This document shows, piece by piece, positions 8,700-21,100 of a stretch of 64,000 nucleotides of DNA. The notes beneath the pieces were generated by a model that worked only from the letters and a program-made list of their open reading frames with translations, had not been told where the DNA came from and did no database searches. The translations under genes were made by a program, and so were the position numbers. Position 1 is the stretch's first letter; every line of letters starts with the position of its first letter. The stretch is from Steromphala cineraria. Lineage: Eukaryota > Mollusca > Gastropoda > Trochida > Trochidae. The stretch is taken from contig OU744736.1 of assembly GCA_916613615.1 (NCBI GenBank), positions 8,877,724 through 8,941,723 on the forward strand. The letters are read 5' to 3'.

Positions 8700-11600
8700 A
8701 TGAAAAGGTTGCTGTTTTGGAATACTTTTTATAGCCTATCAATATAAATATGCCCTACAATTTTCAAGATATAAGCATTAAGGAATGCTTTTGGTCATGT
8801 TATTTGATTCTCACTTAGATATTAAGGATCATATTACATGTTAAGTATCTATAATATGTATCAAATTTGTCAAAAACTACAAAGATAAAAACAAAACATA
8901 TGGATGTCATGATTTGTTTTGATGATACTTTAAATGGATGTATTCATCTGTAGATGTTTCTTGTTTTCAAGAAAGTCCCAATGATTTTCACAAGACTGAA
9001 TTTGAATATGACCAAAAATAATAAACATATTAATTCAAAAACATTACTCTTCCTTTATGGATAATATCTATGCCAGATAAATGTACTTTGGTTGCAGTGT
9101 TAATGTGATGATTTTTCAACATTTGTTAGTCCACTACATTACATTAACAATAAAAATAATTTAATCTAACAAAACCTCAAATAAAATACAATGTTCCTTC
9201 ATTTTAATATGAAAAAAGACAAGACTTATCAAGAATGCCTTGTTCTGCCGCACCTACGCTTTTCACCTACGCTAGTGCTGATGAATAGCTTCAATTCTCG
9301 TTGTTCTTTGCATACAAGTTGTCAAATGTATTCTAAATAGAATGTTACCCATACTTATAAATTTCATTTGAGTTGTGTTGTGATCATGTACTTTATATCA
9401 CATATGTATACACTGAGTGACTACCGTACAGTACTGATTGTTTTAGACAAAGTGTGCTCAAGAAAATCAACATGAATCAACAAAAATGTTATCCACAATA
9501 ACATTTTCCAACTGGGTTGTGTAAGCATCATGGACTAAAAACATTACATTCATAGACTGGAGCGTCCACTTTAATTTCCTTTTTAAAAAACGACACAGAT
9601 AGGACTGTCCTTTTAAGGGATAGTTGATGCATGCCTTTTTCAGGTTATTGGTGAAATGCTGTGCTCAATTTCAATAATAACTTTGTGTCCTTTTAAGGTA
9701 ATTGAAACATCTACAAAACCACAGACTCATCTGTCTACAATTTTCCTGTATTTTGTTTCCCGAACCACCTTGTCTACGATCAATCTACATTTTAATGCTA
9801 CCGCTATGTGACACCCTTGGGATATAGTAATCCCCCCTGTCCCTCTGTAATCATTTCGATTCCTGATAAGACCTAAATCTTAATAAAACTTGGTATATAG
9901 TTCAGTCAGAACATGTAGATCTGAATTTCCAACTTCTCTGGATTTTCATCATTGTGGATTTCTATTATTGAGATGTTTTGATTGTCAAATGCTTTGTCAG
10001 CGACCTACCGTTTTCATCTTCATGGATGAGATCTCTTAATCTTCCAATCCAATCTTTGATCAAATAAATCATCTTCCACTAAGTTCCAATCGTTGCTAGT
10101 AAGTGTTGAACGTTGTATAACATCATACTTACCATTTTATTTTATCTATAAAAACAACCAAATAAAATATACAATGCACATAATCAACAATCATCTAACA
10201 TAAAAAGTACTTCTACGAAACCACCGCCCAATCCTCCTACGAAATCATAAAAAATATCCTCCTACGAACTGGGTCCTCCTACAAATCACCTACACCCGTA
10301 CGAATGCGTACCAGTGCAACAGATATCACACATCATGAGCCAATGTTGGTCCCCAACGGCACGAAATATTTGATTGACAGGTGAAATATACATGTTAACC
10401 AGTCACATTAGAATTTATATAACAATTTTCACTCCTACGAAATCAGCGTTTCTACGAACCGGTCACTCCTATGATATCACCGGTTAGCACGTACATTGCC
10501 GAGTCAAAATGCGTGAAAGTGTCAATGGGGCATTTTTCTGATTTATTGGAGACCAGAACTTTTGATTTATCAGCATTTTAACCTGTTAAGCTTTGTTAGT
10601 GTGATATTTCAAGAGTCATTCACTGGATTCTTTTTATAAATCTATTTTAGGAAGACACCGGGCCCATTTGATATAAGTTACCTTCACATTATTTTCAAGG
10701 TCACAGCAAAGCCAACATGCATTTAAGGCTCATAAAGGTGATGTGTTCTCGAGATTCTATACATATTTTGCACGAAGCTTCTTATTTGGAAGACACCGGG
10801 ACCAGTTGATTTGAATGATCTTAATGACATCTAATAGCATGACAAGTGTACACCAGAGTTTCTATACGTTTTTCTTGTTGTTAACATTTGCGGCGGGGGA
10901 TTTTGTTTTGTGACAAATACTTGTTTAAATTATATTGGTTGAATGCCTCTAGCTTCACTGGCAGATAAGGCTAAGATGATGAGACTTGATTGAAAGTTCA
11001 GGTGGGGGACCTCACAGTGCATCACATGCACATATTTCTAGTACTGTGTGGGTTCGTATGTTGGACTGATGTGCCGGTTATAGCTGTAGTTGTAGTTGTA
11101 GTTTAAGAATTGAACTCGTATGTTGGTTGCGTCGTCACAAATGCTTAACGTTATCATGGACTTTTTGGAATTATAACATCACAGTATTTTTACCCAAATT
11201 ACGGGCAGAGGAAAGTAGAGACTCTTGTGCTACATCAAGTTTGCTTGGCATTCACGTCCAGGAAATTGGATAAAAGTTCTGTTACAATGTCTTGAGCTGA
11301 TAATCTTCCCCAAACCCGCTAGCCTGTTACAAAAGTAACCAAGACACACTGCCATATCCTAGATTTGTGTGGTCATCCGAACAAGTCTACCTTACGCAGC
11401 ATAATCAAGTGTCGTTCAATGCTGTAAAAAAACCTTGCAATCCTTTGTTGCACCAACCACCCTCGAACTGGTTGATGACATGGTTCCGCTGCACTTCAGG
11501 CAGTCGATACAAGCCTTTACTTCAAAAGTTTACAAATATCAGTTAATGCTAAAACTACCAGAAACCCTAATTTTAGTTGCATATGCGGAAAAGATTGGAC

Positions 11601-13275
11601 AATACGTTTTTCACGGGCAAACTGATTATATGCAAACCCAAGTTTCATTATTTAGACGTCACATTTGAAAGTATTTTGCTTTTCACTCCTTTTTTTGTTG
11701 AGAATATCTTTTTTTTATATTAAACTGCCTTGATATTAAAATCCACAAACATCCCAAACAGTTATAAAATATCGTATATATTCTATGATAATCAACCAAC
11801 GAAGATTATGATTGGTCTCAGAAATTTAGGTTTTACAGTCTCTGAAAACCATGCAGGTCAATTGCTTAATCAGGTCTATTGCGTCAATGTATCACGTATT
11901 TACATCAACAATGTTTGACTGATCTACAGTAAGAACAATGGATATTGTCTTTGTTAGGAAGAATTCAGGTGTTTGAAATCAACCATTCGCCGCTATTTGA
12001 TTGTTTTGCGTAACATTGCAACTTTTAAAAGAAAATTAAAAAAAGCTGAACATCTGGTTAAACCTGCGTCAGACCCCAACTCGCAAACAACCAGGGTTGA
12101 AGAAGATCTAACATCCGGGTCAGGAGTTGTGTATGAGACAAATAAAAGTTGCTTAATCAGCTGTCTCTTATATCAGTGTGTAAACTCTGTTTGTCCCTCC
12201 CCAGTATTTAAGCGGACAACATAATACAGGGGTTCAGCAAGGGTCGCTTTTACCTCCGTGCTTATTCATTGCCAGCTAGTACCTGACAAGTTGAGCTTCA
12301 GAGTTACTCAGTGGTGTAAACCTGACTCTGTCTCAACGCATAAGAATGACATGTTGAATGAAATGAAATAACCTGCATGATATGATCGTAGATTTGAAAA
12401 CATTATGAGCATGCAGGATTTATGAATATAAATGTGACGTCGTGTAGGTCATGGTGCAATTCAAATGTCATTACTTTAAATGCTGAACTGCTATGAAATG
12501 ACATCTTTCAATTGCATTTTGGAAATTCAAATGATGCGAGTGAAACGGGTGCATCACATAAATGCTTTTATTCTTTCATAGGAGAGTTTGTACAAAATGA
12601 GTTTTAACGAAATTGATTAACATGAAAAGATCGAAATATTACCTTCAAGTGGAGATATATCAAGGTTCATATAAAGTATCATTGCCGTAGGGCAAACTAA
12701 TCACTTTTTCATTGTGACATCACGAAATAAACAATGCAATTTTTGGATGCATATTTTTAGTTTTTTTCTTTTATTTTGCGACTTTGGTAATAAATAGAAT
12801 ATTTTATTCGTACCCATGACATACTAAATTCACTCCCATAGTGCATCTCGTTCGGGAAATACTAATACTAATACTAATACTAATACTATGGGGGGAAAAA
12901 GCACCCCTAAAATTCAAAACTAAGAAGTGATTATATGAGAAAGTTACGATCCCTTCATAATTGATTCATCTCCCTTTACGTGAAGAATGTAGATTTTGTA
13001 ACTAACTATTCAAGGAAAGATTACATGTTGACACTTAAAGAAATTCCGACTGCAGTTGTATTTGTACCGGAGAGAAAAGTAAAGTATTAGTCAAGAAAAG
13101 ATATCCTTTAAATCGCTAAAATATTTTAGGGAAATAACTGTTTTTCCTTGCTAACTTTAAAATCACAATTCCGTTGATAACTTTTTATCTGTATCTATAA
13201 TATTTCATTTAAGAAAATGAAGTCCGTTAAAGCGCTGACAGATCACATTGGAATCACATGACCCCGATAATGATG
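8700..13275. other. Intergenic between GATD1 and ZIP A; degenerate repeats only
   Basis: No gene recognised on either strand. Visible structure: scattered CTACGAA/CCTACG motifs at 9250-9275 and 10200-10480; a diverged 134-bp tandem duplication around GGAAGACACCGGGxCCA at 10652 and 10786; and an ACTAAT microsatellite at about 12858-12888. Open frames at 11435-11668, 11730-11918 and 11973-12224 show no family motif and are probably chance. Confidence 0.5.
12858..12890. repeat. Microsatellite (ACTAAT)n
   Basis: About five tandem copies of ACTAAT, directly readable. Confidence 0.9.
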
Positions 13276-14183
13276 AAGTAGGGGAGACCGGGGCCGGTAC
13301 GTCCCCTTTACACTAAAATGTAGATAATGAGTTGTTTTTTCGCAATAAACTAGTGTACTTTTGTACATATATTGAGACATATCTTTACGTTATTGCAATA
13401 ATTGTTGAAAGTGCCTAACGTATCTAGTTTGCCAATAACTATGCTTTAAAGACAATGAGATGAAAAACCGAACATGCCCCGCATCGGCCATCCTTGGGAA
13501 CAATCAGAACATGTTCAGCCAACAACAATTGAAGAGAAATAAGATGCTACTCATAGTATTCAATATTTGGGACAGAAAAAATACTACATTACTTTACAAA
13601 GACATATTCTATAATGATCTGGACTCAGATACCTTTCTATTACGAAAGGAATTCGTAAGCGGAGGAGAAGAGGAGCTTACTATTCAAGGACCTCCAAGAA
13701 GGTCCTATTGAGGAGGATGACCTTAAGAAAAATGGTTTCGAGGAGGACCTTAAAAGTTTTGTAACTCTTCCTCACAGCCAAATGTGCCCGCCTGTAATGA
13801 CCGAACGTATCACACAAACCACGTTTGCTCTGTTTTCTATGCTACGAAAAAACACAGACCTCATGCCAAATAACTTGTTCGTTACATATACGTCTCGGCA
13901 TGTTGGTTTAAGCTCACGTAAGAACATATTCCTAAACACAGTCAACATTTGTCAAAAACATAGTGAACTGAAATCGAATATTTTACTCAACTAGATGAAA
14001 AACGGTTTTTGTTCCACAGTTTGTAAAGAACATTTTAGACTGTCACCATTTTAAAGTCAGAGTGGGAGTAAGGTCATGTTGTCTTACAGGAATTACCAAT
14101 TTAAGTTAAAATGGCCCCGAACAAAAATTACAGCGAAAGACGAACATGCCCCGGGGCCGTGCCTGCCCGGTCTCCCCTACTTG
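13276..14183. mobile_element. Non-autonomous DNA element with AAGTAGGGGAGACCGGG terminal inverted repeats
   Basis: The left end AAGTAGGGGAGACCGGGGCC is matched by the complement at the right end, CCCGGTCTCCCCTACTT. The phrase GAACATGCCCC recurs inside (near 13469 and 14142). No clear target duplication is seen. Open frames at 13460-13711 and 13782-13994 show no transposase motif. Confidence 0.7.
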
Positions 14184-14855
14184 ACTAAAGTCGAACTGAA
14201 CTAGCCGCTGCTGTATGATATAGACGTGATCTGTACCGTTAATCTCACAATATATTCACAGACACAAGTTAAGGCCGAAATATATTTGAATCAAGCTATT
14301 AAAGGGACAAAAACTTGTCTTCGAAATATGATATACAGTAGGTATCACACTCGTGCGTATTCGCACAAATGCTTTGAAACTTTTATCCCGGGGTTATTAT
14401 AAAAGGCTTAAGGCTTTTAACAACCCTCAGTGAATGAGCAGGGTTTAAACATCAATTTTCTTTTTACAGTATTATTACTAATTCTATGGTTAAAGGATTG
14501 GGTCAAACATTTTTGTAACAAGCGTAAGTTGTTCCTAAAACTTGACAAGGAAAATAATAATAATAATATCATAGGCAGTGCACGCATCAAGTCCATTATG
14601 GCTGCTTTAAAACTTTATCTTTAATTCAGCCCTTTACCCATACTAACGTCCTAAAGATGTGTAGCCTACGTCAAGTATACACCAGAAATACTATAATCAA
14701 TGCACGGTCATACACGTACGTGGCAACTCTAAATCTTATATTATAAATGTGAAGTTCACATGCCTATATGAATTATCATATGACTTCCTATCAGTCACAC
14801 ATCTCACTTCGTTCATCACCATCACCGTCATATCGCAGAATAAGACGTTGAAATA
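14184..14855. promoter_or_regulatory. Upstream region of ZIP A (5' UTR/promoter expected)
   Basis: No coding feature. The segment just before the ATG is CA/TC-rich (TCACTTCGTTCATCACCATC near 14807), a plausible 5' UTR. One metal-response-element core TGCACGC (TGCRCNC) lies at 14579-14585, 271 bp before the ATG. A single core is expected by chance about once per kilobase, so it is not evidence of MTF-1 control. Confidence 0.3.
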
Positions 14856-15143
14856 ATGATATCAGCAGCATTATCCATTGTAATTGTTCTGCTTGTTGGC
14901 ACCATCGCCGTCCATCACGTCACCGGCAGGCGGGCCCAGGATGCAGCGGAACTGATGATCAGTAAATATTCCTCTACCGGGCACCTGTCAGCTCGTGAGT
15001 TCAGCACATTGTACCGTAGTTTGTGGGTCCAGGGGACATCTGGGAAACCTTCTTGGGAAGAGTCTGGAGAACATTCTGAACATGATCCTCAACTGGACCA
15101 CTGGTGTCAACACCTCCTCAATGATTCGTCCTGTACCAAACAG
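14856..15143 (+). CDS. ZIP A exon 1 (signal peptide, ectodomain)
   Basis: The ATG follows an in-frame TAA close upstream. A hydrophobic signal peptide, MISAALSIVIVLLVGTIAVH, is followed by KYSSTGHLSAREFSTLYRSL, the helix-loop pattern of LIV-1 ZIP ectodomains, and by DHWCQHLLNDSSCTKQ. Donor GTGCGT starts at 15144, phase 0. The 58575 gene has the same layout. Confidence 0.92.
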
Positions 15144-18100
15144 GTGCGTTGAAAGTTCAGGTTTCTAAGATCGAATTTGCAAGATCAAGGTGTTAATGAT
15201 CTTCAAAGGGCTTTAAAGATTGAGAATAACAAGATCTTGCAAATTGTATAGAATTTTATATTGCAAAGCGAGTCCTGTTTGTCACCAATATCCTCGCAAG
15301 TTAATCTATAACCTAAACCTCACTATCACTATTATCGTCGATATAAGCAGTTAATTCAAATAAGAAATTTTACCCACCTGTGTTTGGGTGATGTTAAGTA
15401 ACTTCTTATCTACAATCTTTCTCCAGAAATTATTTTGTAGATGTATTCCAATAAGCATTAAAGTCAAATCGTTGTTTTATTATTTCCATCAAACGTTCCG
15501 AAGCTAGCTAAAATTTTGAACCATTTACTTGGATGGTACCAGCTAATGATTCTAATAAAGGAAGGAACCATCACAATGGTAGATATTCTCATTAATGTAC
15601 ATAAACAACATAGACTGAAACAACAATGTAGTTCCAAGAAACCATGGATCAATGGATCACCACATGATCTTTTCATTCTGATCTAGTGCAATGGGAGCGA
15701 CATCTTCAATAGGTTTGCAGTCAAGTCTCAACTCAACTCCTCCTCGCTCATGGATGCACTTCCGGTTCTCTACATATCCCAGGATGCAAATCGCTGCCGG
15801 CGGAAGGAGCTGGACATTGGAGAAATGGTACATGGCCACAGACAGAAGGCTTCAAAAGGAGAAGGTAACACGCGACAGTCAGGATTCAACTAGATTTTGA
15901 CACTGTTATTTTAACAATCATATCAATCTCACACCTCGTTCAGTGGTTTCAAGATTTTCCATTCCATTTTTCAAAAAACTCATTTTGATGCGTGATTGTG
16001 AACACATCCTTTGTAATGATAGGCCCTGTTAACGAGGGAATATCTTTAGAATCAATCATCAATCTTAAAGTAACATCTATGATGCACAACTACCTTCTTT
16101 TGGACTGTCTACAAAATATTGCTATATTAATTGTCTACATTTAGTCCTTGATCTTTATACCTTTTTTTATCGAGATGCCTGATTTCCCAGAAGTTGGTAG
16201 TGTAAGCTCGACAGGATTTTTTTAATGGATAGTAATTTGTAAAGAAGGTGTACATCCATGAATACCCTGATCTTCCACCAACTTCTAGAAGGTTGACTCT
16301 TTGATAGGCATTTTGAAGCTGGAATGATAAAGGAGAACAAGTCTTTGTTGAAAAATGTGCGGTGTTTCGAGGCAGATACTTAAATCATTATCAGGAAAGT
16401 TTACCGTCCATCTAATTTCTACACAATCTACAGTGCTTTTATGAAAAAATGGAAGTTTATATTTCATTGATAACAATGTCTTCTGCATATTACAAACTTC
16501 TAGAATACTGACTTCTTTGAAAGGCAAGTTGCTTGAACAGTGCATCAAAACACATCAATACATTCTAGAATGCAAACTTCTTTTAAAGGCAATGTAGTCT
16601 AAGGCGCTTGATAAAGGTGCAGCAAAACATTGCATATACATGTATTGTTTAAAGAATTTACCCATCCATCGAGCTTCTTCTCCCTCTAATGTTACTTTTG
16701 GAAAGAATTAAAGTGAAGTATAGAAATAAAAACTTGCTGTTCCATAAAATGTCTGGTCTTCCACTGCCTCTGCTATTCCCCTGCAGTGTGGGGTTACGGT
16801 ATCGGGTTCGTGGTGCTGGTCTGTCTTCTGTCCAACCTGGGCGGACTCCTCGCTCCTCTCGCCAAACATCGCTTCTTCAGACGACTGCTCATGTTCCTCG
16901 TGTCCACCGCTGTAGGGACTCTGGCAGCTACAGGACTACTCGTGCTGATACCAGAGGTAAGATATAACACTTTGGCAGCATTCTCTCCCTTAAGAGCATT
17001 GGATCCAAATCAAGCCAATATGTGTCAACAAGCAGCTCAGGAACTCCCTAAAGGGAAAAACATCTCCAGGTAACATTATCTACATTAAAACTGAGCGGCA
17101 TTATCATGAGGCCAAATTGATTTGCCAATACGTCTATTTCAACACCCAAACTAACGGTGCTTATACCAGAGGTTGGTATATAGCACAGGGTTCTACTACC
17201 TGTTTCTCTTGTACCCAGATAACTTCAGAACTTAGGTCCTACGTATATCAAGGGACATACCACAGGGCATAATCGCATCTCAACGACAACCCCATTAGAT
17301 CTCCTTCTTAAACAATCGGTAGCAAAACTGTCACCATTCTGAAGGTGAAAGGTCTTAAGCCCTTTTTACATGCGCACGTTTACTCCTAGGAGTATATTTA
17401 CTCCTAGGAGTAAATATACTTACAGGGAGTAAACGTGCCATGTAAACAGCCCAAAACAGATTTACTTACAGGATTATATTTACTCCTAGGAGTTAAATAC
17501 TCCACCCCTAGAGGTAAAGTAAAAGTATATTTACTTTTACTCCTGTGAGTATCCTGTCATTTTCTATAGTATTAGCATAGTTGAATGATTAGGTTGGGGT
17601 AAATGACTTGCATTTATATAGTTTCTCAACACTACTATTGTGTTTTCATCAAAAATAACTTACATTCAAGATTATTCTTTTTAACTTGTCGAGAGCATGT
17701 TTCCTAATGAAAGAAATTTTGTGTTTTTATGTTGGTGTCATTCTTTTAAAACCGAAAACCATGTTTTTACATCGTTTACACTAGTAGTTGATTGACCAAA
17801 CAAAATCTATGGTAAAATTGTGTTAAATTCTTCTCTGCCTCAAGATTTGCATTTCACACATTGAGTTTTTTATGAAAAAATATATTTTCTTCTGTAAGCA
17901 AATAATGATATACTTAAGGGTCCTTAAATTCCAATGGAACGTAAAGTAAATATACTTTTACTCCTAGGAGCAAAAGTACTCCTAGGAGTAATTATACTCT
18001 CAGGAGTAAAGTGCGCATGTAAAAAGGGCATTAGTAGCCAAAGGGGTTCTAATATAGTATTGTCTGAGGTACACCTTTTGAAATCACTTTTAACTACATC

Positions 18101-21100
18101 TCTACATACTCCTTTATGCAATGCTCTGTGTATCCAGGCGCTGGACCTGATGTCGATGGAGCAGGTTGCTGACGACTACATCCCCAAGATGTCCTTAGTC
18201 CTGGGCGGGATCGTCTTCTTCTACCTCTCAGAGCGACTCATCCAGACGGGCTTCACGTCCAAGAAGGTGAGCTTCTCGTCTACACGTGTGGAAATAATCG
18301 CTTGTCACTGGATTATATCAACTGGGTTTCACGTGTTTCTGTCTGTTGCAGACCTTTCTATGGACAGAGATGCTATTGAGCCTTAAAATACAGCTTCCGT
18401 TTCAAACTGCACTTCGATAGCTTAAGTCTGAACCTCAATACCGATATTTCGAACTAGCAAGCAACACTGTCTTTAAATGTATTCATGGCTGTTGATCAAC
18501 ACATGTAGTTAGTCAGAAGTATGAAATATATATTAATCCAAGGAATGGCAGTTTTTCCCAGAAGAAATTAATTTAAGATTTATGCGATTATATTTCAGGA
18601 ATCCCTCAGTCAAAATTTTAAGCATGATCGTATCAGTATTACGTATTGAGAAAGTGCCGTTGGAGGTTGCAATATCATCGCCTTTCAACCTGCGAGCATT
18701 AACTTGTTTCAGAACAAAAAGGCCAAGAAGAAGAAGATGGCGCAGACTCAGTTGATGATTCAGGATGAAGAAATTGTGGTCCTAAAGTCAGACATCTCTG
18801 ACCTCACTAACGCAGTTCTCCATGTGGAGGCTTGCTCGGGGGGCCCGGGGGAGGGGGAGAAGAATAACGCTCTGGTGGAAGGGGAGGGGGAGACCGTGGA
18901 GAAGGGGGAGGGGGAGGGGGAGGTCAGGACCGTGGCTTGGATGATGCTGTTTGGAGATGGACTACACAAGTTTGTTGACGGTCTCTCCGTGGGAGCAGCT
19001 TACTCTAAGAGCATCAGGACGGGACTCACGCTCTCCATCGCTATCTTGTGTGAGGAGTTTCCACACGAACTCGGTAAGATGAAGAACAAGGCATATATCG
19101 CACCAGCCTCAATCATTGGCTTTCTTAAGCCTTGCGGAATTGCACTAATCAGCTCAATTAAAACTAATTTAAGTAGTGTGGCATTACAGCAAAATGATCT
19201 CTATTATTGGCTGATTTAAGCCTTGAGGCATTGTAGCAAAATGATTTCTATTATTGGCTGATTTAAATCTTGCGGCTCGCGTCAAAATGATCTCTATAAG
19301 CGGTTAAGTTCAGACTTGTAGCACCCATCAAAATCATTTCCATAAATGACTAACTTAAGTCATTATGCAGTGCGCAAATTATTTTTTAAGCCAATTTAAG
19401 CCTTGCGGCATTGCACCAAGGGTTTCGTTGAGTGAAGCGCCCGTAAATTAGTTAGCTCCTGAAGATTATTTAGAGAAGTTCATGCGCTGTACATCAAAGA
19501 GTTGACACAAAAAGGAGACGAAATGCAGCAAGGCCCAATTTAGTCGCTGGTTCCGTCTGGTCAGGGTTAGTCCTTGTGATGTAATTTGGATATAATGGCA
19601 AAAAGTCGATCATTTACGCAATAGCTTCACCTAAATACTTTTTTTGCTTAACTCGTGTGTCCAGTTCTTTAGTTTTTCGCATCGCTCGCAATGACGAGAT
19701 ATAGTTGTTGGTATAAAAGGTTTGAAAGTTTTGTTTTGAATGAAGGCCTCTTTTCGAAAGACAATGCTCGTCATAATATTGGATGATATTGGATCTACAA
19801 ATGAAATCATTGCTGTCAATATCATAATTTGTTCTACCTTAACTATATTTTATACGCTAGAAGAAAAGGAAAACCCATCAATGTAATAAAGGGCAGATAA
19901 GCCGATTTTCAACAAACATAACTTCAGAATATTTTTTTAAAACAATTCCAACGTGATATCAATAACAATGCTCACCTTGACCTTCAATGACGTCATCATG
20001 GAAGTCTATACAAACCAACTACGTCAAATGATAATTAAGAAGAAAGTGAAGCGTTAATAAGAAATCAAGTACTAATTAAATGAAAAATGCGCCGTAAGCG
20101 TTGGAATTATAATGCAAAAAGAGAGTAAGTTCGCATGACCGCAATAAAAGACGGGTAACGTAGATATAACTTTGTCGTTAAAAGTGAAAAACTGGCAATG
20201 TAACAATGAAAGTCTTAAAGCTACGTACTAAGTCAGGTGAAGATTTAACAGCTGTCAGGGCCGACAGTGAAACGGAAGTGGTGACAGGAACAACTGGAGA
20301 AACATGAGAAATGATAAAAATATTAACATTACGTTAAAAACAAAAAGGAAACTCTTATTTTGGACTCAAACATAAGTACATATATATATATATACAAGGT
20401 TGTATCTTATAATGTCAGCATATGCATGGAGTTGTCTCATTGCCTAATTAACATTCAAAGAAATGAAGGCATATAACATAAATCTTTATGATATGAAGTT
20501 TAGATTCTAGTATTTCAGACAGAAGTTATGGTAGGACAACACTTTATGAGGGACGACTGTGTATATGATCATCATGCTTCATGACTGTATTTAGTAGGAG
20601 CCTTTTATTCAGTCAAGGTCCTAATTCTTTAAGTCTAGATTGAAATGAAAAGCATAAAGAAATCAAATAATATGGAAGAATGAACCAATTTGGAAAATAA
20701 TTATTTCATAGACTAAATTTTAGTCTATGTCTTTGATAGAGAACTGTTCTACATATTGTATGTCATAATGCTAACAGGACAATACGCTCTGAAAATAAAT
20801 AAAAATACACCACGTTTTTAATATAACATTCCTTCTAATTATCTCCATTTGATATACCAGTTAATTGCAAAACACCTCACTACTCAACCCGATTATCCAA
20901 AGTCGTAGTAGTCATGGAACACCTTTCATCTTTTGAGTTTACTAAATCCGTTATCACTTTTCTACAAACATATACACCCTTTGTTATCCATTATCCAATT
21001 ATATTTTGGAAAAGATTTGGAATAAAATGAGAAATAATCATGCAACGACGCTTTTAATATGCTTCAGGTGACATCGCTATCCTCCTTCACTCGGGCATGA

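Noticed and set aside
13460..13994. Two open frames inside the AAGTAGGGG element as possible transposase exons
   Set aside because: No DDE, HTH or zinc-finger pattern recognisable. The frames are short and AT-rich.
17371..18022. TGCGCAC (metal-response-element core TGCRCNC) at both ends of the intron 3 element, suggesting metal control of ZIP A
   Set aside because: Both copies are part of the terminal inverted repeat, so their presence is explained by the transposon. The core is short and common.
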